Assembly (NCBI GenBank): GCA_023428365.1
Contig: JAEYYQ010000229.1
Span: 1 to 7,476 of the forward strand
From: Pseudomonadota bacterium
Lineage (GTDB): Bacteria > Pseudomonadota > Alphaproteobacteria > Rhizobiales > Hyphomicrobiaceae
Length of the DNA: 7,476 nt
Reading direction: 5' to 3'
This document shows, piece by piece, positions 1 to 4,723 of this stretch. Every line of letters starts with the position of its first letter. Position 1 is the stretch's first letter. The notes below the pieces were generated by a model, which saw nothing but the letters and a program-made list of their open reading frames with translations, was not told the origin of the DNA and searched no databases. The position numbers were made by a program, and so were the translations under genes.

Positions 1-81
1 TGGACTGCGAACTGAGAGCTGGTGTGTAGAATGCTGGCCGCAAAGGGCATGCGGGTGCAACGGCTGAGGTGGATGGGGAAT

Positions 82-651
82 ATGAGAACGGCGAGCCTTC
101 GGGCGATCGGATTCAGTCTCGGGGCGATGCTGATGCTGTCAGCTCCTGCGGCTGCGGCACAGGAATTGAGCGAGCGCTCGGTCCGCGCCTTTCTCGACTA
201 TGCGTGGTCGCTGACCCCATCCAAGTTTACCAAGCCGAATGGCCAGACCGTCGAGATCGACAAGAAGAACCGTAATTCGGTCCAGATCCCGCTGGAGACG
301 GCGCGCGACGTGATCATGGTGGGCCGCATTACCGCTCATGCGCAGATCTGCGAGCTGGTGGAAGACCAGATCAACAATTACCGGTCCCTGATGCGGCGCG
401 AAGAAGCCAAGAACAAGTGGTCCGAGCAGCAGCTGATCTACATCAACCAGCTTCACCTCACGACGGTGATGATGCTGACAGGCAAGATCAGGCTGGTCGA
501 AAAGGATGGCGACAAGGATGTCGTCGTCGAAGAGGGCAAGTCACCGGTCGGCACCTGCACCGATGAGCAGCGCAAGAAGGTTCGCGACCTTATTGCGGCC
601 TACATCAAGAGCGACCCGACCCAGAACAACACGGCCACGGTCAAGAAGTAA
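82..651 (+). CDS. Exported protein of unknown function upstream of rpsD
   Basis: I do not recognise a characterised family. Starting at the ATG at 82 gives 189 residues. This start is preferred because GAGGTGG at 66-72 lies 9 nt upstream and because the protein then opens with a proper signal peptide: a short basic N-terminus, a hydrophobic core at about residues 8-20, and an AAAA-QE cleavage site after residue 26. In-frame starts at 22 (GTG), 31, 49 and 73 only add a basic extension ahead of it. The mature part of about 163 residues is hydrophilic, with no further membrane segment, and looks mainly helical in residues 72-135. It has two cysteines (C90 and C159) that could form one disulfide in the periplasm, and a Lys-rich C-terminus. 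The next gene, rpsD, follows after 211 nt with its own candidate promoter and a terminator-like hairpin between, so the two are probably separate units. Export is a sound inference; the function is unknown. Confidence 0.8.
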   Translation: MRTASLRAIGFSLGAMLMLSAPAAAAQELSERSVRAFLDYAWSLTPSKFTKPNGQTVEIDKKNRNSVQIPLETARDVIMVGRITAHAQICELVEDQINNYRSLMRREEAKNKWSEQQLIYINQLHLTTVMMLTGKIRLVEKDGDKDVVVEEGKSPVGTCTDEQRKKVRDLIAAYIKSDPTQNNTATVKK

Positions 652-683
652 GCCTCGCCGGCAGCCGGTTTGGCCGTAAACGG

Positions 684-712
684 TTGACGTGGCGCCGCAA
701 TCACCGTAGAAG
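684..712 (+). promoter_or_regulatory. Candidate housekeeping promoter of rpsD
   Basis: TTGACG at 684-689 and TAGAAG at 707-712 are separated by exactly 17 nt, which resembles sigma-70-type -35 and -10 boxes; the -35 box matches in 5 of 6 positions and the -10 box is weaker. Transcription would start near 719-721 and leave an untranslated leader of about 143 nt before rpsD. The position, just after the upstream gene ends, fits an independent promoter for rpsD. It is a motif match only. Confidence 0.5.
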
Positions 713-719
713 CACCTCG

Positions 720-748
720 CGCGGGCCCAAAAGGCCCGTGTTTAATTT
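720..748 (+). terminator. GC-rich hairpin with T-rich tail between two genes
   Basis: CGGGCC (722-727) pairs with GGCCCG (733-738) around a CAAAA loop, and a G-T and a C-G pair can extend the stem outward. TGTTTAATTT follows. It lies about 70 nt past the stop of the upstream gene and resembles a rho-independent terminator with an interrupted T tract. The candidate rpsD promoter would start transcription right at the base of this stem, so the hairpin could instead be the 5' end of the rpsD mRNA. Confidence 0.5.
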
Positions 749-758
749 GCGCACCCGC

Positions 759-784
759 GGCGACGGTTCTTTGTGATCGTCGCC
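759..784 (+). other. Leader hairpin upstream of rpsD
   Basis: GGCGACG (759-765) and CGTCGCC (778-784) form a perfect 7-bp stem. A G-T and a T-A pair can extend it to 9 bp, leaving a loop of about 8 nt. It lies inside the presumed 5' untranslated region of rpsD, 78 nt before the start codon. Ribosomal-protein leaders often carry autoregulatory structures, and S4 is a known autogenous repressor in other bacteria; whether this stem binds S4 cannot be told from sequence alone. Confidence 0.35.
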
Positions 785-808
785 TGTCGGCTTGGATCAC
801 CCAGGCAG

Positions 809-839
809 AGGAGGGGGCGCTCCATGCGGCTTTAGCCGC
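809..839 (+). promoter_or_regulatory. Perfect Shine-Dalgarno, three-codon ORF and small hairpin in rpsD leader
   Basis: AGGAGG at 809-814 is a perfect Shine-Dalgarno sequence and stands 9 nt before an ATG at 824 that opens a minimal frame, ATG CGG CTT TAG (Met-Arg-Leu-stop, 824-835). This site is better than the one used by rpsD itself (GGAG at 852-855). GCGGC (826-830) and GCCGC (835-839) can fold over a TTTA tetraloop, so the tiny frame overlaps a hairpin ending 23 nt before the rpsD ATG. Ribosomes paused on the mini-frame could affect initiation at rpsD. This could be regulatory or a chance purine run. Confidence 0.35.
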
Positions 840-862
840 TATTAACCATTTGGAGTGCCTGA

Positions 863-1480
863 ATGAGCAAGCGCGTTACCGCGAAGCATAAGATCGACCG
901 TCGCCTCGGTGAGAACATCTGGGGCCGGCCGAAAAGCCCGATCAACAAGCGTGAGAGCCGTCCCGGCCAGCATGGCGAGCGCCGCGTTGGCAAGCTGTCC
1001 GACTTCGGCCAGCAGCTCCGCGCCAAGCAGAAGCTGAAGGGCTACTACGCCAACATCACAGAGCGTCAGTTCCGCCGGATCTACGCGACCGCGACCCGCC
1101 TGAAGGGCTCGACCTCCGAGCTTCTGATCGGCCTGCTGGAGCGCCGCCTCGACGCCGTTGTCTATCGCGCGAAGTTTGTGCCGACGCCGTTCGCCGCGCG
1201 CCAGTTCATCAGCCACGGCCACGTCAAGGTCAACGGCCGCCGCGTGAACATTCCCAGCTACCGCTGCAAGGTCGGTGACGTCATTGAGGTGCGTGAGAAG
1301 TCACGCCAGCTTCCGATGGTTCTGGAATCGATCAAGAGCGCCGAGCGCGACATCCCGGACTACGTCGATGCCGATCATGGCAAGATGACCGCAAAGTTCG
1401 TGCGGATCCCTGCTCTTTCCGACGTGCCGTACCCGGTCGTCATGGAACCCAACCTGGTGGTCGAGTTCTACTCGCGCTGA
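863..1480 (+). CDS. rpsD: 30S ribosomal protein S4
   Basis: This is the primary rRNA-binding protein of the small subunit. It binds 16S rRNA early in assembly, nucleates the 5' body domain and contributes to decoding accuracy. At 205 residues it has the usual length. The N-terminal block [16 protein letters not shown] (11-26), the GQHGERR motif (35-41) and [11 protein letters not shown] (52-62) are typical of S4. The S4 RNA-binding domain covers about residues 94-155, with [17 protein letters not shown] at 117-133. The zinc-binding cysteines found near the N-terminus of some S4 proteins are absent and the only cysteine is C135, as in other alphaproteobacterial S4 proteins. The start is supported by GGAG at 852-855, 7 nt upstream. 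Here rpsD stands alone rather than in the alpha operon with rpsM, rpsK and rpoA, so any autoregulation must act through its own leader. Confidence 0.98.
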   Translation: MSKRVTAKHKIDRRLGENIWGRPKSPINKRESRPGQHGERRVGKLSDFGQQLRAKQKLKGYYANITERQFRRIYATATRLKGSTSELLIGLLERRLDAVVYRAKFVPTPFAARQFISHGHVKVNGRRVNIPSYRCKVGDVIEVREKSRQLPMVLESIKSAERDIPDYVDADHGKMTAKFVRIPALSDVPYPVVMEPNLVVEFYSR

Positions 1481-1507
1481 TCCGGTTCGGTTACGCCAAA
1501 GGTTTGT

Positions 1508-1542
1508 AAAGGGCTGCCCTTCGGGGCGGCCCTTTCTGTTTT
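1508..1542 (+). terminator. Intrinsic terminator of rpsD
   Basis: A 12-bp stem (1508-1519 with 1524-1535, one T-G wobble) closes on a TTCG tetraloop and runs into TTTCTGTTTTG. It begins 27 nt after the rpsD stop. AAA precedes the stem on the + strand, so the structure may also help stop the convergent pqiA-like transcript on the - strand, but the T tract on that side is weak. Confidence 0.92.
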
Positions 1543-1562
1543 GTGGGGCACGATGCCCCTGC

Positions 1563-2570
1563 CTATCTGATCCCGATCGGCCGCGGGCGTGCTGACATCG
1601 AGTTCGCCCAGCCGTAGGCCAGCATCGTAATTACGGCCGAGGCTGCGAAGAAATAGATGCCCGGCTGTACCGAGGCTTCCGTGTATCCGGATGAGTTGAC
1701 GTAGAAGATCAGCAGCGCCAGCACCATGACGTCGGTCATCGAATAGCGGCCGAGCCATTCCATCGTCGAAATCGATTTGCGGCGGAACTCCGGCGACAAG
1801 TCCGGTGATGTGACCAGCGTCAGCAAGTAAAACAGCTTCAGGAATGGGAAGAATACCGAGAACGTAAACAGCACGATGCAGAGGAAATATTCCTGATTGC
1901 TGTAGAGCGCATAGATGATCGTCGCGATCGAGTGCTGGTTGGTCCACACGTAGATGGTCGTGAAGCGAATGGCCGGCAGGATGATGCCAAGAACGAAGAA
2001 CACGGTTGCGACGATAATCAGGAAGCTCAGCACGAAATTGCGCACCGCCGATGGGCCAGTCACCTCTCCTATGGGTGACGGTCGTAGCCCGCCGCCGGCA
2101 AGGCTGATGTCGGTCCGTAGCCACGCGTACGACAGGATCATCAGCACAACGGCGGCGGTGAAGAAGTAGACCCCGTACAGGCTGGCAGCGTCATAGACGC
2201 CCTGGCTCTTGATGAAGAAGATCGTCAGCGCCAGCACGAGAACATCGTGCATCGACCATTTGCCGAGCCATTCCAGCGCCTTCAGGCGACGCTGCTGGCG
2301 GCGCAGTTCCGTCACCGGCAAGGTCGAGATCAGCAGCAGATACAGCAGCTTGAAGGCCGGAAACACAATGGAGAAGGCGAGGATCGTGCCGCCGAGAAAC
2401 ACTTGTCCATCACGCAGCAGCACACGCACGGTCGAGAGTAGGGAATGCTCGGTCGACCAGAAGACGAAACGCGTTAGCTTGATAATGGGCAGGCTGACGC
2501 CGAGCGCGAGACAGACGCTCGCGCCGATAATCGCCAGACTCAAGAAAAATCGCCGGCCGCCGAGCGTCAT
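1563..2570 (-). CDS. Duplicated PqiA-like inner-membrane protein
   Basis: This 335-residue integral membrane protein belongs to the paraquat-inducible protein A (PqiA/YebS) family. It is built from two homologous halves, about residues 8-150 and 179-321, each with about four hydrophobic segments, so eight membrane spans are expected. The halves line up closely: EWLGKWSMHDVLVLAL at 100-115 matches EWLGRYSMTDVMVLAL at 271-286, an offset of 171 residues. The LG-x-x-SM-x-DV-x-VLAL block is the family hallmark. The zinc-ribbon CxxC pairs that precede each half in classical PqiA are missing, and no MCE-domain PqiB partner is visible. Characterised members act with MCE proteins in inner- to outer-membrane lipid transport and envelope integrity; a similar role here is inference. 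The purine-rich AAGGGGGAAG about 10 nt upstream supports the start. It lies 114 nt downstream of grxD on the same strand and could be cotranscribed with it. Confidence 0.88.
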   Translation of the reverse strand: MTLGGRRFFLSLAIIGASVCLALGVSLPIIKLTRFVFWSTEHSLLSTVRVLLRDGQVFLGGTILAFSIVFPAFKLLYLLLISTLPVTELRRQQRRLKALEWLGKWSMHDVLVLALTIFFIKSQGVYDAASLYGVYFFTAAVVLMILSYAWLRTDISLAGGGLRPSPIGEVTGPSAVRNFVLSFLIIVATVFFVLGIILPAIRFTTIYVWTNQHSIATIIYALYSNQEYFLCIVLFTFSVFFPFLKLFYLLTLVTSPDLSPEFRRKSISTMEWLGRYSMTDVMVLALLIFYVNSSGYTEASVQPGIYFFAASAVITMLAYGWANSMSARPRPIGIR

Positions 2571-2588
2571 GCCGCCCGCTTCCCCCTT

Positions 2589-2605
2589 GCTGGTCGGGGA
2601 TCAGC
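2589..2605 (-). other. Short hairpin before the pqiA-like gene
   Basis: Bases 2589-2595 pair with 2599-2605 (7 bp with one G-T wobble and a GGG loop). The hairpin sits just upstream of the purine-rich ribosome-binding region of the PqiA-like gene and within the 114-nt gap after grxD. No T tract follows on the - strand, so it is more likely an mRNA leader or processing element than a terminator. The rest of this gap shows no feature. Confidence 0.25.
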
Positions 2606-2684
2606 CTAACCGATGCGACGCAGCCCGGGAACGGCAAGCCGCACCCGCTGCTGCATCAACCGCAAATCAGAAAACGAAGTGGCT

Positions 2685-3038
2685 TCAGGCGACAGCCGTC
2701 TTCTTGTCGTAGCCGATGCCCTTCTCGTCGAGAAGCTGCTGCAGCTCACCGTGCTGGAACATCTCGCGCACGATATCGCAGCCGCCAACGAACTCGCCCT
2801 TTACGTAGAGCTGAGGAATGGTCGGCCAGTTGCTGAACGACTTGATCCCTTCGCGGATGCCCATGTCGTCGAGCACGTTGATGTCCTTGTAGTCGACACC
2901 GACGTGACCCAGGATCTGCGCCACCTGGGCTGAGAAGCCGCACTGCGGAAATTTCGATGTGCCCTTCATGAAAAGCACGACGTCATTGGCCGCGATGGTC
3001 TTGGCGATCCAGTCGTGGACGGCTTGCTGCTCAGTCAT
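2685..3038 (-). CDS. grxD: Monothiol CGFS glutaredoxin (Grx4 type)
   Basis: Monothiol glutaredoxins of this class bind a glutathione-coordinated [2Fe-2S] cluster as a homodimer or as a heterodimer with BolA, and pass the cluster to target proteins in the cytoplasm. The 117-residue length is normal. The family signature is clear: KGTSKFPQCGFS at 25-36 holds the active-site C33 in the CGFS motif. WPTIPQLYVKGEFVGGCD at 71-88 supplies the cis-proline P75 and the glutathione-binding GGCD segment. C87 in this segment is the second cysteine. AGAGGA lies 4 nt upstream of the ATG, and the reading frame shows no rival start. bolA lies 72 nt upstream on the same strand, which matches the known physical partnership. 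The symbol follows the E. coli Grx4 gene; some alphaproteobacterial annotations use other names. Confidence 0.96.
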   Translation of the reverse strand: MTEQQAVHDWIAKTIAANDVVLFMKGTSKFPQCGFSAQVAQILGHVGVDYKDINVLDDMGIREGIKSFSNWPTIPQLYVKGEFVGGCDIVREMFQHGELQQLLDEKGIGYDKKTAVA

Positions 3039-3110
3039 GGAGTCCTCTCATCAAGTCAGGCGCTCAGCGGCACCTCAGCCCTAGTAGATGGGGACGAGGG
3101 GCGGCGGAAG

Positions 3111-3347
3111 TCAATCCTTGCGCGCTGCGGTGGTCAATGCGAGCGCATGTAGCACATCTCCCATACGGCCGCCCAGCGCCTGATAGACCATCTGGTGTTG
3201 CTGGACCCTCGTCTTGCCGGCAAAGGCCTTGGAGACGACGTGTGCGGCATAATGATCGCCGTCACCGGCCAGGTCGCGGATGCTGACGTCGGCATCCGGA
3301 AGACTGGCCTTGATCAGGCGTTCGATTTCACCGGCATCCATTGGCAT
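3111..3347 (-). CDS. BolA-family protein (BolA2/IbaG type)
   Basis: This is a small cytoplasmic protein of 78 residues, the length of the short BolA2/IbaG-like branch. BolA proteins pair with CGFS glutaredoxins to form [2Fe-2S] heterocomplexes used for cluster delivery and iron sensing. The class II KH-like fold is indicated by GDGDHYAAHVVSKAF (28-42), the RVQQHQMVYQAL helix segment (47-58) and the C-terminal LHALALTT (66-73). H67 in this last block corresponds to the invariant BolA histidine that can ligate the cluster. The protein contains no cysteine. Translation could begin at either of two methionines (3347 or 3341). The first is kept by resemblance to alphaproteobacterial relatives; the ribosome-binding site is weak (GGAC about 9 nt upstream). 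The partner grxD follows after 72 nt, probably in the same transcript. The nearest gene upstream on this strand is separated by a long hairpin. Confidence 0.93.
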   Translation of the reverse strand: MPMDAGEIERLIKASLPDADVSIRDLAGDGDHYAAHVVSKAFAGKTRVQQHQMVYQALGGRMGDVLHALALTTAARKD

Positions 3348-3415
3348 AGGGCTAGGTCCGTTTCAGCAACGCTAGCCAAATTTCTCGCATGAAGACGGCA
3401 CGCCTGCAAGTTGAG

Positions 3416-3459
3416 GGGGAGGGGTGCCGAAGACCTGATGAGGTTTCGGCACCCTCCCC
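3416..3459 (-). terminator. Long imperfect hairpin after the HExxH-protein gene
   Basis: Bases 3416-3436 pair with 3441-3459 into a stem of about 19 bp with two single-base bulges (3421 and 3432) and a GATG loop. The core GGGTGCCGAA (3422-3431) pairs perfectly with 3445-3454. It starts 36 nt past the stop of the gene at 4314-3496 and lies 68 nt before bolA. No T run follows on the - strand (only a C-rich stretch), so it is not a classical intrinsic terminator. It could end transcription less efficiently, protect a 3' end, or be a chromosomal repeat element. Confidence 0.5.
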
Positions 3460-3495
3460 ATTCCATACTCGCGTGCGACCTCGGCCGCCCTAGCG

Positions 3496-4314
3496 TCAGC
3501 GGATCGTGCTTGGGCTGGATGCCGCAGCCGTGTCCGGCGACGGGCAGGTGCTGAAGCACGTGACCTGCCGTCCGAGCAGTTCGCCCAGCGCGCTGCTGTT
3601 CTTCGCCTGGCAGACGTGTCCGATGTACTTGCGATCGTCCATGCCGATGCCCGGGATGCCGCACGATGCTTTGAGCGCGGTCTCTGCCTGGTTCCAGAGC
3701 GTGCTGATCACGTTCTTGGTCTCGGGCCGCTGCAGGCCTTCCCAGGTCTGCGGCTTCTTCTCCTTGGCGGTCTGCACGTAGCTGGCCATGAACGCCATCA
3801 TTGCCACCATGCCGTCGCGATGGCTGACAACGCCCGGCCCCTTGGGCAAAGACTGCAGCTTGTTGATCGAGTTCAGGTCGTGCGCATAGGCATTGAACTC
3901 ATCCAACACGAACAAGAAATCATCGGCGGATGTCGCAGCCTTCGGCATCAGATATGTCTGCACGTAGGTGCTGTTGCGATCGAACTGAGCTGCGATCTCG
4001 CGCGGTGGATAAAATTTGCTGACAGCATGCGGACGCTTGATTGAGGCACCCGAAACGAGCGGAAAAGCATCATTCTCTTCGGTCAGCATGTGGACCGTCT
4101 CATGCACGGCGGTCGCCAGACCGAGCTGGATGTCGTCGCAGGTAATCCATTGCATGAAGAATTTCTTGTCCGCCACCGCGGTGTAAATGGCATGTGCGTC
4201 AGGTGCGAGACGCTGAAGATCGCGAACAGCCTGCGGTTTGCAATTTGTTTGGGCGGAGGCTCCCGTCACCACGAAAGCGCTTGCTGCGAGAGCAGCAAAA
4301 AAAATACGTCGCAT
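3496..4314 (-). CDS. Secreted protein with HExxH motif, putative zinc metallopeptidase
   Basis: I do not recognise a named family. The 272-residue protein begins with a clear signal peptide: two arginines, a hydrophobic core, and a GASA-QT cleavage site after residue 21. The mature protein contains AVHETVHML at 69-77, which fits the HExxH zinc-binding and catalytic motif of zincin peptidases (H71, E72, H75). About 63 residues after H75 comes LDEFNAYAHD at 137-146, where E139 could serve as the third metal ligand in the manner of gluzincins. Six cysteines (25, 59, 218, 235, 253, 257), an even number, suggest disulfides in the periplasm or outside the cell. The C-terminal 15 residues are Ser/Ala/Pro-rich and probably disordered. 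AGGGGA 9-10 nt upstream supports the start. It is divergent from the stress-promoter gene at 4724. Export is well supported; the peptidase call is inference from two motifs. Confidence 0.72.
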   Translation of the reverse strand: MRRIFFAALAASAFVVTGASAQTNCKPQAVRDLQRLAPDAHAIYTAVADKKFFMQWITCDDIQLGLATAVHETVHMLTEENDAFPLVSGASIKRPHAVSKFYPPREIAAQFDRNSTYVQTYLMPKAATSADDFLFVLDEFNAYAHDLNSINKLQSLPKGPGVVSHRDGMVAMMAFMASYVQTAKEKKPQTWEGLQRPETKNVISTLWNQAETALKASCGIPGIGMDDRKYIGHVCQAKNSSALGELLGRQVTCFSTCPSPDTAAASSPSTIR

Positions 4315-4424
4315 TTTGATGGTTCCCCTGGAACGTTACGCAATTACCAGGGGGCATCTAGATGGCTGAATTTGGCACAAAATAGACGAAACGCGGCAGA
4401 ATGCAGATTAATCATAATAAAAAC

Positions 4425-4459
4425 TGCGACATTTTATGTAGTTCGCAATGTCGCAACAA
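4425..4459 (-). promoter_or_regulatory. Inverted repeat overlapping a weak promoter for the HExxH gene
   Basis: TGCGACATT (4425-4433) and AATGTCGCA (4447-4455) are perfect inverted copies 13 nt apart. On the - strand, TAAAAT (complement of 4431-4436) is a good -10 box and TTGTTG (complement of 4454-4459) a poor -35 box, with 17 nt between. The repeat arms therefore overlap both boxes, as an operator would. The promoter would give a leader of about 110 nt before the gene starting at 4314. The repeat is certain; the promoter and operator reading is tentative. Confidence 0.35.
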
Positions 4460-4662
4460 ATATCGTGAGTAAGCGCGTTTTTGTTCGTGAAATGACGAAT
4501 TTCAAATTCATTGCACGGCGGATTACCAAGCAGTCAATTGTCTCGCGAAAAAATTCAATCTAATTCGAAATGCAGTGTTGCGTACAAAAAGGCGGTCGCC
4601 TGTCACTTTTTGAAAATGCGCCGTCCGGACAAATAGAATACAGCCGAAGACGTATTTCTCCG

Positions 4663-4687
4663 GGAACTCACTTTGTTTGGTGACGTT
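4663..4687 (+). promoter_or_regulatory. EcfG-type general stress response promoter
   Basis: GGAAC at 4663-4667 and CGTT at 4684-4687 are separated by exactly 16 nt. This is a perfect match to the promoter consensus of the alphaproteobacterial general stress sigma factor (EcfG, SigT in Caulobacter), GGAAC-N16/17-CGTT. It lies 36 nt before the ATG at 4724 on the correct strand, giving a short leader of about 25-30 nt. The sigma factor and its PhyR-NepR regulators are not in this window. Confidence 0.75.
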
Positions 4688-4723
4688 AGCGTCGTTGTTT
4701 TCTAGAAGCATGGAGACATCGAT

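Larger units (their letters stand above)
4315..4723. other. AT-rich divergent intergenic region
   Basis: This 409-nt gap separates the two divergent genes for exported proteins. A hand count over 4381-4560 gives 69 G or C in 180 bases, about 38%, visibly below the flanking genes. It contains a perfect 9-bp inverted repeat (4425-4455), a smaller palindrome GAATTT-C-AAATTC (4497-4509), the 8-bp palindrome GTCCGGAC (4623-4630) and an EcfG-type promoter (4663-4687). I see no gene in it: the open frames crossing it lack a ribosome-binding site and recognisable protein features. Confidence 0.7.

Noticed and set aside
22..81. Longer N-termini for the first gene from GTG at 22 or ATG at 31, 49 or 73
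   Set aside because: They place a basic extension before the signal peptide, while GAGGTGG is well spaced for the ATG at 82.
139..456. Open frame on the - strand opposite the first gene
   Set aside because: It is antisense to a gene with a signal peptide and ribosome-binding site, and its product shows no recognisable features.
842..1222. Open frame of 126 codons on the - strand
   Set aside because: It is the complement of rpsD, whose identity is certain.
1468..2124. Open frame of 218 codons on the - strand
   Set aside because: It overlaps the PqiA-like gene in another frame and has an Arg/His-rich product typical of out-of-frame GC-rich DNA.
2209..2712. Open frame of 167 codons on the + strand
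   Set aside because: It is antisense to the PqiA-like gene and overlaps the grxD end; its low-complexity Ser/Arg composition is typical of a shadow frame.
3616..4044. Open frame on the + strand opposite the HExxH gene
   Set aside because: The - strand frame has a signal peptide, even cysteines and a good ribosome-binding site; this one has none of these.
4497..4509. Palindrome GAATTT-C-AAATTC as an operator
   Set aside because: A short AT palindrome in AT-rich DNA is expected by chance, and it overlaps no promoter box.
4090..4563. Open frame of 157 codons running into the AT-rich gap, with a possible internal start at 4492
   Set aside because: Its first half is antisense to the HExxH gene, and no Shine-Dalgarno precedes either start.
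4590..4613. AGGC-GGTC-GCCT stem followed by a T run as a terminator
   Set aside because: The stem is only 4 bp and is separated from the T run by five bases; no gene ends just before it.
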